A DNA stretch of 64,000 nucleotides, taken from assembly GCA_003952965.2 (NCBI GenBank), contig CM025849.1:9343885-9407884 (forward strand). The letters are read 5' to 3'. Within the stretch, counting starts at the first letter, position 1. Each line of letters begins with the position of its first letter. Shown in pieces: positions 10,251 through 21,108 of this stretch. The translations under genes were made by a program, and so were the position numbers. This stretch comes from Morella rubra. Its lineage: Eukaryota > Streptophyta > Magnoliopsida > Fagales > Myricaceae. Under the pieces are notes generated by a model. It ran no database searches, was not told the DNA's origin, and saw nothing but the letters and a program-made list of their open reading frames with translations.

Positions 10251-13200
10251 GGACAAAAAGAAAGTAACACCGAAATTTCTAACTACGTCATGCACAATGA
10301 TGCAAACATTTATGTACATATGGATAGTCTAAACCAAACTATCCACAATTTAGATAATTCAAGAATTACTGTGTGTTTAGCAACAAAAACAATCGGTAAT
10401 TCCCAAACAGGTCTAAGGGCTACTATTTGCAAACGGAAAAATAAATATTCATAAAGTCAATTAACACAAAACCATTCGAACAGTATATAAACCATCCGCA
10501 CAGGCAAAACCAAACCATGTCATTTCAAATACACATGGTCTGCACCCTTATGTAACTGTCCGAAAGCCTGTACATTGCTAGAACATTCGTTCGGACGGTT
10601 ACAAGCGACGTTCGGACTGCGATTGTCGAAGAAATAGAGTCTTCGCAAAAATAGCCGGTGACAGATGCATTTTTGATACAAAAACATACCAATACTTCCA
10701 TATTTCGCATCAAATCGACCTCAAATCCCAACTAAACATGATTATAATCTACCCAAATAATTAAACAACAAAAATCCAACACAAACACATGTTTTCAATC
10801 AAAACCCACAAAAACCCAAGAAATACAACACTCTTGTACCACTTTAAGCAAATAAAGCTTTGAAATCTCCTTTCTCCAGCACCTTTGCCACTAATTTTCT
10901 ACAATATAACATGCATTTAAGTTGTTAGGTGCATGTATAATCAAAAGAATACTTAGAAATAAAAATGAGGAGGAAAAATCAATAAACGAATAAATTCGAG
11001 AATACAATGTAAAATGCCCAAAATCACTTCAATCTATGCTTCAATCTCCTTCTATCACCAACTAAACAATGTTTCAGTACATATGGGAGCTCAACCGGAT
11101 TTAAGAAATTTTGGGGAATTTTTCGGAGACTTTCGCAATTGAGCATCATTTCTAGATTTCATGGATTCTGTGTAAAAACTATTTGGATGTCTGCAAATAC
11201 GTCTGAACACTATCTGGGTGAAACATGATCGCCAAAATGCTTGACGCGTCCCAACGATTATAATGCCCATCTGGACGGTTAGATTTTTTTTAAACGACAC
11301 CATTTTCATTCTTCGAAAAGACATTGTCCTATCTAGACAATTAAATATGATTGAACGGTTTTAGATACGTTCCAACAGTATTGTTAATTGTTTAAACCAA
11401 TTATATAATATATTACATAAATTCATATTACAAATTTATTACCACATTTACGTTATAGGATATGCTACCATTTAAATTTGTTAAGATATCTTTATAATTA
11501 ATATGCAAAGTTAAGCAACAATAACTAATTATAAGTTAATCATGTAGATAACGCACGATCAACATCAATATCAAAAGTAGTTATCATAAAATATAATCAA
11601 AATAAATATCCAAAATAAAAACACATATATGTCAAAAGATGTCCATAAAACATACACATCATAAAATCGAACTAAATACAATAATAAAAGTGGGCTAAGA
11701 TCATGGTGCAGGCTGCTCAGGAGGTCCGAGGGACTCATTCATCTTTCGCAGTAGCTCCTCGATAGTGCCCACCTGTTTCGTGAGGGTCCACAGCTGTACC
11801 GGAGTGGTGTTCAAAAACAACTGCAAGTCGGGCATCCGCTGCTGAATGCTCTCGAGATCCTTCCTCATAGTCTTGACCTCCTTTTAGTGTGCTATTGATT
11901 AGAACGTAGTAGCTCTCTAGAGTGTTGAGCCAAGAACTGCGATCGACGTACAAACTATGGGTGGGAGCAATTGCTATCTCGCTCAGCTCCACCATGCGAG
12001 CACTGACAGAGTCTCTACGGCACCGGCAACCCGCTATGCCTGATGTCGTAGAAGCTGAGCTTCAGAACTGTTCAAAGTGGTCTGACAGATCAGAGCAAGA
12101 GGATTCCTCTTATCCTTGTACAGAGTATCTATGCAGCCCACATCCTGTAGGAACTATCTCAGGATAAATCTGTACAACAGCCTAGATACCGACTGGGTCT
12201 TCGTCTCGAACCGCAAAGTCATAAAGATATAAAGAGGTAGATCCACTACCACACCTTTAGCCATCATTAGCATTAGCTCGCCCCTCGCTATGGGACACTC
12301 TGTTGTGTGAGCTCTTGGCTCGATGTCGAAGGTGAAGATGAGGTGTATGAAAGTAAAAGGACCGACCACCACATCTTAATCCTGAAGTGTCCATAAGACA
12401 TCCTCCCCAATAGGCCTGTTTGGGATCTCCACGGCAGGGAAGGCTCCAACAGGCCTCTGCATACCCATATAGATCGCTAGGATGTTTGCCGATAGCTGAA
12501 ATGACACACCACCTAAAGTGATATGCCATACTAGAGCGTCAATATCGACACATCTAGCAACGCTGCATTAAACTCTGGGACCAAATCAATGGATGTCGGG
12601 CCGATTCTCTTAAAGAACTCGATCCAACCTTGGTTTTCCATGATATCCCTAATGCTCCGACCCTCAAATCGCATCTCCAAAAAATTAAGAAATGCAACCT
12701 CACGCTCCACGATGACAGCTCGAGTAAGGATCTCAGCCCTTTGCTTGTCCATAGTCATGTAATTATCTATACTGCTAGGTCTCTACAGCCTTGAGCTCTC
12801 TGGAGCTGAGCTAGAAGCAGACATAGAACAGTGGTGCTTCAACATTTTTTAATTTGTTTTAAAAAATAAAAATTAGTGTTAGTGTTATCCGTTTGGATGG
12901 TTAGTAAATATAAAACATGGCATCCGCAAGGTGATATTCATAAGAAAAATGATGAAGTTTAGTAAAACAAAATGTTCGAATGAAGACAGAACTGTCCGTA
13001 CAATTTAAAAAATATATTTTAAATGCAAACATCGCTGTCTAAAAAACATACTCTGTAGCAACTGTCCGAATGGATACGAACACTGTCTGCACACACACAC
13101 ACACCATCGTAATATAACATCTAAGACAAAATTGTTTGCACAGTTCAGATAGACATCTGGACGTAAAAAATAATAACGTATTCTAAACAAACGACAACAT

Positions 13201-14585
13201 CACAGACAATCCTATAAGCACGGGACAAAATGTATTGTCCGAACAGTATAAAAGTATTAAAATACTTTAAGCAAATGACGTCTAATTCCAAAGACATTCT
13301 CACGTCAACAAATATTGCTCGAATAGTAATAAAAATAATTAAATATTATAAACAATAACCATCCTGAGGCAAATAACTGTCTGAACATGTTGGGGAAGAT
13401 GACCGAGTCAACTTAGCCATGGCCGATGTCCTCTCCACCTCACAACCACCCAAAAATATAACCAAACTAACACCAAAATATTGCCTAAACAATCCTACAA
13501 TCACAAGAAATTGTTATAAACGCAAAATTAACATTTTTAACAAGATTTCATGCCCTCAAAATTGATTTAAAGATTAGTACATAAATACCATATAAATACA
13601 ACATTTTCACTGAAAAAAGCAAATAAAAACCAAAGAAATGCACCTGGAAATGAAGTAATCCATGAAATAGAAGAAATGGAAAGATTTGAGAGCAAAAACG
13701 TAGAGAAATTGACAGAGGAGTTTGACGGATGTTAAGCCAAGTTTTAACTTCGCATTTAAAATGGCTCTGATCATTCGTCTTCGAACTTAAAAACCATCCA
13801 GACTATCGACACACCTCGTGACAGTGCGAACGCCGATTGGACGTGCATTAAATGCCACAACTTAAATCGTTGAGAAAATCTCCTAAAATGATGCACCGTT
13901 TGAACGGGCTATGGGTTGTTCGAACTTCTTGTAGTAGGCACATGTCTGGAACGTGCAATGTGGAAGGAGAGTATTTGGCAAAAAAACTACCACTATCGTC
14001 AAGACATACAATAACCGTGCAAACGGACACAGTTGTATAGCATGACTATTTGTGGTAGACACTTGTCAATCATGCATGGCTTGCAATAAGCATGTGGACA
14101 ACCCTCACTGACACATACAGATAGTAATCATATTTAGTGATGATTTAGTAATTGCCACAGTTGGGTGAAAATTTCATTTGTCACTGAAACCTTATGAGCA
14201 CGGGTATGTTTCATCCAAACGTGAACAACTATAAAGCATTTTTGTCATTACTATAGTTCGGACGACTATTACAAACACGTCTAGACATTAGTTATTTGTT
14301 TGTGACGGTTTATTTTTCTTAAAAAGACATTTGGGTGACTTAAACATGTGGGGACACATTTGTAAAATTTATGACGAAAAATTTTTGTCATGGATTTGTG
14401 ACATTTGGCCGTTCGTCGCTCGAAAACATGTCCGAGTAGTTTTCTTTAGCGTGTGAACGGGTTTTTACCTCCATAAACAAATTCCCTTATGCACTTAATT
14501 TTTTGTTAGGGAAGCTATTGTTTGGTGTTAAAATTATTTTTTGACACGCAAAAATTTGACACCTAAAGTCAAAATTCTTGTAGTT
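10251..14585 (-). mobile_element. CACTA-like transposon, half element, right palindrome copy, inserted in a TNL LRR exon
   Basis: Ends with CAAAATTCTTGTAGTT at 14585, the reverse of the left-arm terminus and close to the CACTA end CTTGTAGTG. It is followed at once by AAC and the LRR exon. The related gene at 23.68 kb reads GAGAACTTTTC at this site, so AAC could be one copy of a 3-bp target duplication; the other copy is not in the assembly. The opposite terminus is missing because the sequence folds back at 10.2 kb. Confidence 0.68.
11701..12758 (-). pseudogene. Putative plant transposon protein, broken, right palindrome copy
   Basis: Inverted twin of 7660-8717. Here the first part is longer (MTMDKQRAEILTRAVIVERE, then VAFLNFLEMRFEGRSIRDIM) because the left-arm 1-nt loss is absent. 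A different 1-nt loss near 12540 (GATGTGTCGATATT against GATGTGTCTGATATT) breaks it after LLDVS. The stop after LWTLQD is shared. The two arms therefore carry different frameshifts, so they are not simple mirror images. Confidence 0.6.
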
Positions 14586-16154
14586 AACTTTTCTAAACTT
14601 CATGACAAGTACTTATGTACCATCCTATGGCCACATGATCTTTTAAGATCCATGCCAACCAATGAGTTACGTGTGATGGACTGGTTGGGATTCCAATTAA
14701 AATACTTGCTGACCAATTTCCAATTAGACCATCTTGTTCAACTTAACATGCCTTGTAGCATCAAACAACTTTGGAAGGGAATAAAGGTAGTATTTTTATT
14801 CAGTCACATGTTTATTCTTAGTCTTTTTTTCAGATAAGTTCACTCATGTTTTATTTTTGAATTTGTACTAGAGTTTAGGCAACTTGAAACTTTTGACATT
14901 AGTTGCTCTAAGAGCTTGATGGAGATACCAGATTTCACTGGAGTCCCAAATCTTGAGATACTTGATCTTGAAGGTTGCATGAGTCTATCTAAGTACACAC
15001 ATCCATTGGAGTTCTCAAACGACTTAGACAATTGAATTTACATGGTTGCAAATGTCTTAAAAACCTTCCTGACAAGATCAGCTTAGAATCTCTTGAATAT
15101 TTGTATCTTTCTGGTTGTTCAAGACTGAAGAAGTTCCCAAATATTGTGGGAAATATGACATCTTTGTGGTTACTTTATTTGAATGAGACTGCCATTGAAG
15201 AATTACCCTATCATTCAAGTCTTTATCTTGTCTTACCAAACTATCCTTGCTTGATTGCAAAAAACTTTCAACCTTTCCGAGTGTTATTTGTAGTCTGCCA
15301 TCTCTTAAAGTTCTCGATTTATCTGGTTGCTCAAGACTTGGGGGAACTTCAGTTTCAAGGTTTAAGGAATATTTGGAGCATTTCTATATTCTTTATGTTG
15401 GTAGATTTTTCTATGCTAAAACTTGGGTGAAGAAAGTGATTATTTTTTACAGACGAAAAGCCGTATTGGTGAGTCTCTTTCTCTAGTGATAACACAAAAG
15501 TTATTGTTGTGTATTGACAAGATCTTTTGTGAAAGTAATTTTTAAAACATAACAATTAACATCTTTCTTTCTTTGGTTTTTACATTACAGGTATGTGGCT
15601 CTTAGTTGGGATCTGGACTACCAGAGTGGTACAACATTAGAAGCACTGATTCTTGTATAACTCTTAAGTTGCATGAAGACTTTGATGATAATGGCAAGTG
15701 GTATGGTTATTCCTATTGTATTGTTTATGAAGCTCATGAGCATGAGAAATGGAATTCTAGGGGTTTTGATGGCCCTCGACCTGATTATGAGGAGTTTGTC
15801 AAGACTGTTTATCAGTTTGAGACTGATGAAGGTCTTCTAAAATCATCCTTAGTCTTTCGTGCACCTAAAGACCATTCTCTTGGGCCACTTAGATTTGGAA
15901 TGTATATTCCAACTAATTGGTTTTTGGAACGGTTGAATAATTTAGAGGAATGGAGCTACATTAAAGCTTTAGTTGAAACAAGTTGCCCGGACATAGAGGT
16001 GAAAGAGTGTGGGGTACGCTTATACTGTCGAAATACTGCCCGAGAGTTGTACTCTCATGGCAGTCAGCAGTATGCTTTGGATGTAGTTCACTATCTTGCT
16101 AAGTGCTATTGGAGAACGGTTAGTCCTGCTGCGAAATGTCTCTCCTTCTTTTAG
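14586..16154 (+). pseudogene. TNL resistance gene fragment: LRR and C-terminal (C-JID-like) domain, interrupted by CACTA insertion
   Basis: First LRR exon 14586-14786 (SKLHDKYLCTILWPHDLLRS ... VQLNMPCSIKQLWKGIK, donor GTAGTA). Second LRR exon from 14872 with frameshifts (RSLMEIPDF-type start, LILDLEGC repeats). Last exon 15591-16154, open to its stop, with GSGLPEWYNIRSTDSCITLK, FETDEGLLKSSLVFRAPKDH and IEVKECGVRLYC, the post-LRR jelly-roll/Ig-like domain of TNLs. Intact TNLs are intracellular immune receptors; this copy lacks TIR and NBS, which should lie on the far side of the CACTA element. Repeated 1-nt indels break the second LRR exon. The gene 7.5 kb downstream is a close paralogue, so this is a tandem array. 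Confidence 0.85.
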
Positions 16155-19100
16155 CACCTATCAAAGAAATGCCATTGTTGTATATAAGAGTGTTTAAATG
16201 CTCTTTGTTTTTCGGGCCTTTGGGCCTGTTTACTGGCATGTTGTGATAGTTAAAAGCTACGAACCAAGAGTCTCAAAACTCAACATTTGTTTGGAGTTCT
16301 TGCGTGCTCCTTTTCTATTGGTTAGTGTTATTTTTTTTTTGAATGTCAGCAAGATTCAATGTCAAATCTAATTTTCAATTGAGTTATATTTGATTAAGTT
16401 TAGTCAAAGTGTTCAAGAGAAAATGAAGGAAATCATTCCACCGTATATTCAAGCCTCACTTGAGATAAAAAATCCTTTAGATAATCTCGGTGTTGAAGAA
16501 CCTTAGAAAGCTGAGGGTAAACTGCTGGGAGCTAGTCTAAGTTGAGTCTAGACAATATCCAGATTTTCAACACCCAAATGTGCTGGTCATCTAAAGTTTT
16601 AAGGTGCTTTTGGATGATCAGGATTTTCTACAGTTTTTTGTCGAATCGTATGGAAAAATTCGTTAAAAAGTGTAGGACTCACATGTTGTGTCAGTTTATT
16701 TCGGTATTGCACTCTACATTTCAGGAAAGTAATTATAGACTATTCCTTTTTCAACACTTCAATCATTCCATCCAATTAGTCCTAGTAGAGGGGAGAAAGT
16801 CGATCGTCTAATACCTAGGCCTTGATTTTTTTAGATTTGTAGTTTATCCGTCGATTAGAAAAAGAATTGTGTGCACTTGAATATTACATATCATTATCAA
16901 CTGATTTAAACATACCGACATTGTTTGTGAGTGTAAGAGGAAGAAACCAAGAGTCGAAACTCAACATTTGGGAGCGCGTGCAGTAATCCGTTGTGTTCGA
17001 GGCCGCGCCTTGAAACACGTTTGTAGAGAGTTCATGTGTGGTCCCTCTTATACATTGATCCAAAAACCTCTGGACGACATTATAGCCTTTTGTGGGTCCC
17101 TGTTAGTCGGGGCCATTGGGCCTGGTTAGGAATATTGGACTTCAAGTTAATCCTTGGTGTAGGCCTTGAGACGTGTAGTCCAATAGTTTGTAAAGGGCCT
17201 GTTTTGTGTACGGCTATTCAGGTTGTGTTAAATAGTCAAGTTGGCCGGAAAATTTTAGTTGTCTTGAATGGTGGGGCTTCAATTCGAAGACTTAATAGCA
17301 TCAAACTGACACGGAATTCGTCATGAAGTAGAATATTGGTGAACATTGACAAAGCATATATATAGTGGACAGATTGGATCCTGATGACCGAAGACGGATT
17401 AAACACATTACAAAAGAGACCAAAATGTATTAAGTTCACAAGGGTACTGTCAATTGGTTGCAAATTTTGGGTCATGATGACCAACGACGGATCATTTACG
17501 TTGTGAATTACCAAAATGTATGAAGGCATCCAAAAAAGACTCACCCTAACTAACATGTTTCAGTCTTCCAAAATTTCTATGTGTGGTTTGATTCTTTCAA
17601 GGAAATTTTGTTAGACCAGGTCCTCTATAGTTCTCTACTCGAATTTTTGTTGTCATTCGATAAGTGACAAATACAACAGGTGAATTATACACCATCTAAT
17701 ACGTACTATTAAATTAATTATTGTTGTGACTCTCTCTATTGATCCTATTCTAATTTTGTCAAACACGAGTCCTAGTGATTGGACTAGTTATTCTCGGCGC
17801 AAAAAATAAAATTGCGTTTCTAAGTTCTTACGCAGAACTGTCACTCCGATCATGCTCTTCATCAAATGCAAATGATTATTTTGTTGTACATTTCTAACAC
17901 CATCGATTGTCTACGGTGTTTTATTTGGAATAGCAATGAGGATTTCCAGTAGAGATATTCTGCGGTTTCAATTGATCCGAAATTTTGAGTAATTTTTGTC
18001 AGGATTTGGTTCACTTACAAAAGTTGTCAATTGCTTGGAAATTTTGAGATATTTTCCAATTTTACTACTTCTTCAAGTTCGACACGTACGTAATGACCCA
18101 CATATTTAATGCGGAAGACCGAAATGGATTACCGTATCCAAAAAAAAGTCGCCGCAGATATGCCGGTCTTCCAAAATTTCTATGCTTTTAGTTTGGTTCA
18201 ATTGACCTACCGTAATTGGTTGGATTTTGTGCTAGTCTCTTCCAGTTTTCTTATTCGTGTACCACTCAAAGGTGGGCTCACTGTAAGGGACTTCGGTACT
18301 CGGTAGTTACCCGGAAAAAAAAATATTTGCTTAAACATGATGTTTAAATTTAACTTAGCTTATTTAATATTCCGAATTCGAGAGCTGACTTTATACGTCA
18401 CTCACATGAACTCGCATTAGCGTGCAATATGCACTTAATACATTTTCTTTGTCACAATTATTTTTTGCTTCTTTATTTTTTTTTTATCAATATTTGATTT
18501 TAGTTATTGTCTCGGACTTTCTAATATTCAGCTGTATTGTTTGTAATCCATGAAGCAGCGGACAACAATGTGAAATCTAGAATTGTTGGCTGTTTTTTTT
18601 TTAGAATAAATACACTTTTCACCTATTACTTATTACCTACATTGCATTGTTAAATACCCGCTCTAATACGTTGCATCTTTCAGCTACGAATGTTAAATAC
18701 TTTATAACATTCGTCAAATTTTTATATTAAAATTACGGTGATACTCTTGCCTCACTTTGTTTATGATAAAGATATTATTGTCAATTCATTAAATTATTGG
18801 AATATTATTATGGGACGGAGTGTAAAAGTATATCTAACATTGATAAGTGGAAAAGTGGGAGAGAGAAAGAGAGAGATTAAAAGACTTTTGATTGGTAAAT
18901 GAAATCCAATTTTATAATTCCTCCTGCCATCCTTCCAGCTCTGTTCTTGTCTGAAGCAGCACCACTTCATTTCCCCGGTTTCAGTATTATGGGCGCTGGG
19001 TTTGCCACGGTAACTTCTGTTGCTCAATATTTTACTGTTGCGTCGCTATTAGTTCTATTGCTCGCGATCGATCTTCAATCTAATTTCTCTGATCTACAAC

Positions 19101-20037
19101 TATAAAGCATGAATTTCGAACCTCAATTCCAGCTTCTGTCAAAAGAAACGAACAAATAATAGTATCTGGAACCTCTGGCTCTAGTGTTATACAAGCCGAC
19201 TTAACAACGTAGCGTTCGCTTTCTTTCTTATAGTTCATGTTTCCTTTGTAATTCATCAATAATTAATGGACGTGCTTGACAAATCGCACGGTTTTTATGC
19301 AGATGATTGCCTTTGCTCAGAGCGTTACGATACGACGCGTTCCTTCAAGTCACAAAACTGACAATAGCCACAGCATGGAGTCCTAGCTGGTTCTTATAAG
19401 GATTTAAATAATATATTCTGACATAAAATAACTATTTCATTCAAAGTTTATACAAACCTGTCATGCAAACTTACCAGTTGACTCTGCTATCATTTCTTCC
19501 TATTATTCTAACTAGTAACAGAACTAGGAATTGATTTCAAATTTTGAGTCATTTTCAAGATTACGATGCGGATCGAAGACCCAAATTTATGAAGGCAAGA
19601 AATTATAAATAAGCTTCAGAAACAGGAGGTGAAAAGCATTAAATGCATTTATATATACCAGGGAAGAAAGTCATTCACGAGTACGACTTCCGCAGAAGAT
19701 TAACTAATATAAAAAGAGAATGGATAGGCAATCGCGTCGTGGGTGCTCGATATTTCCATGCATTCTCACTCAGAATTCAAGACATGACACCTCAAGTCCA
19801 CGTCGGTACCTACTAATGTTGAAAACTGCAAGAAAAATATTGGCCTTTCCCACTGTCGGTCCATTCAGGTTGAACAAGAAATAATTCGCTTTTGATCTTT
19901 TCATGCCAAGGTAATTTTCTGTCAAAAGCTCTCCTTCTGATGTTTTCACTACAACGAGGGTCTCTCTCGCGCGCGCAGACACACGTATATGGATATATAG
20001 CAATAACCTTTAACAGGTTTGCCATTCTAAGTCTGCA
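16155..20037. other. Intergenic DNA, tandemly duplicated TNL flank
   Basis: No gene seen. Several blocks match the 3' flank of the next TNL (25309-27300) in the same order: the CTCACTGTAAGGGA block (18.28 and 26.06 kb), AGGGAAGAAAGTCATTCACG (19.66 and 26.46 kb), GTTGAAAACTGCAAGAAAAA (19.82 and 27.06 kb) and GCAATAACCTTTAACA (20.00 and 27.27 kb). Gene and spacer were therefore duplicated together. The last two blocks sit just upstream of TIR exons and probably are promoter or 5' leader. This spacer is longer than the 25.3-27.3 kb one, so it carries further insertions that I could not name. Confidence 0.6.
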
Positions 20038-21063
20038 ATATTCTAAACTAAAAAACCCCGTTTAGACCCTAATAACACTTAGAAGGGTGAATACGTATTT
20101 TTTCTCTAATTAACAAATCAATAACAATTTTAAAACATGTTCTAAAATTGTTTAGCCTATATTATAATAATCAACTCAATCAACAAATAGGCAGCAGAAA
20201 ATTAAAACAAACTTCAATCACACAAAGAGACAAGGATTTGATGACGAAGTGAAAAACCTTTGAAATACCATTCAAAGGAAAAACCACTCGGGCTAGCAGC
20301 CACCTAGAATCCACTAAGAAGAAAACCTTACAAACAGTGATTCAGACACGGGCAACCCCAGTTGCTTGACTCTGACAACCCTGATGTAATAATCTAAACC
20401 TCCCTGCTTAGACCCGCTCCGTGCGGCATTCCCCTCAGACCTTTGAGGATCTTCTTATGGATTCTTCACGAAACAAACCTTGTTCTTCAGCACACCTTCA
20501 ACACTGTGAAGGTAACAGAGATAATTTGGAGAAAGAATAGAGAAAAACTCATCAATCTTTGAAGCACAAATCTTCTCAGGTTTTTCTCTCAAGGGAGGAG
20601 GCACACGTATGCTCAATGGAGGCTTCAATAATCTTTAGGACGGCCTACCCCGAAACCTAGTAGGGTTTCACGAGTTTTCAAAAAGAAAATTAAAAAATTT
20701 GGCAATTTTTGAAATTCACCGGAGGTCGCTCGAGCGGGGTCGAGCGTTGATCAAACGCTATGTGTTGTCTGTCAAACGCTCGTCAAACGCTGGTTAAACG
20801 CTCGTCAAACGTTGTGACTCTGTCTGCATTTTTTCAACGGTCGCTCGAGTGCTTGTCAAACGCTATGTGTTATTTGTCAAACGCTCATCAAACGCTGTGA
20901 CTATGTTTGCATTTTTTCAAAGGTCGCTCGAGCGCTTGTCAAACGCAGGTCAAATGATGAAGACTTTGGACAGACCATCAACTCTAACTCTTGAACAAAT
21001 GTGGAGACCAAATATACAACCCAATTAAGACATATTTTGACACGGAATTATGCCAATACAAAA
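20038..21063. mobile_element. About 1.03-kb insertion between promoter and TIR exon of the second TNL
   Basis: The TIR fragment at 27.3 kb has a continuous leader (CTAAGTCTGCACTAAGCC ... CTTCAATGGC). In the 21-kb gene the same leader is cut after GTCTGCA at 20037 and resumes at TGCACTAA at 21064, so TGCA may be a target duplication. The inserted DNA resembles retrotransposon noncoding sequence, but no LTR ends or protein are visible. It contains the CGCTCGAGCG/GTCAAACGCT repeats annotated separately. Class unknown. Confidence 0.6.
20722..20955 (+). repeat. Tandem minisatellite built of GGTCGCTCGAGCG and GTCAAACGCT units
   Basis: Three copies of a unit that starts GGTCGCTCGAG and runs into several GTCAAACGCT or ATCAAACGCT boxes and a TGACTNTGTNTGCATTTTTTC box. 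Spacing is about 80-110 bp. The CTCGAG core is itself palindromic. It lies within the insertion upstream of the second TNL. Confidence 0.75.
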
Positions 21064-21108
21064 TGCACTAACACAAACATTGTCTTACCCCAACCATGCA
21101 AGTCTTCA

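Larger units (their letters stand above)
10251..16010 (+). repeat. Right arm of large palindrome 1
   Basis: Inverted partner of 4287-10169. Proteins read from the two arms are almost identical (for example MGFEVDLMRNMEVLVCFCIK at 9687 plus and at 10731 minus). Differences are scattered single bases, 1-nt indels and a larger indel cluster near 13560-13670. Downstream this arm runs on into ordinary TNL 3' sequence, so it is the likelier genuine copy if the other arm is an artefact. The outer boundary is approximate because the left arm becomes ragged next to the gap. Confidence 0.9.

Noticed and set aside
5730..14585. One complete 8.9-kb transposon with two CACTA termini
   Set aside because: The two ends are mirror images of the same end, flanking TNL sequence is inverted too (GTT against AAC beside the ends), and the interior is one half read twice.
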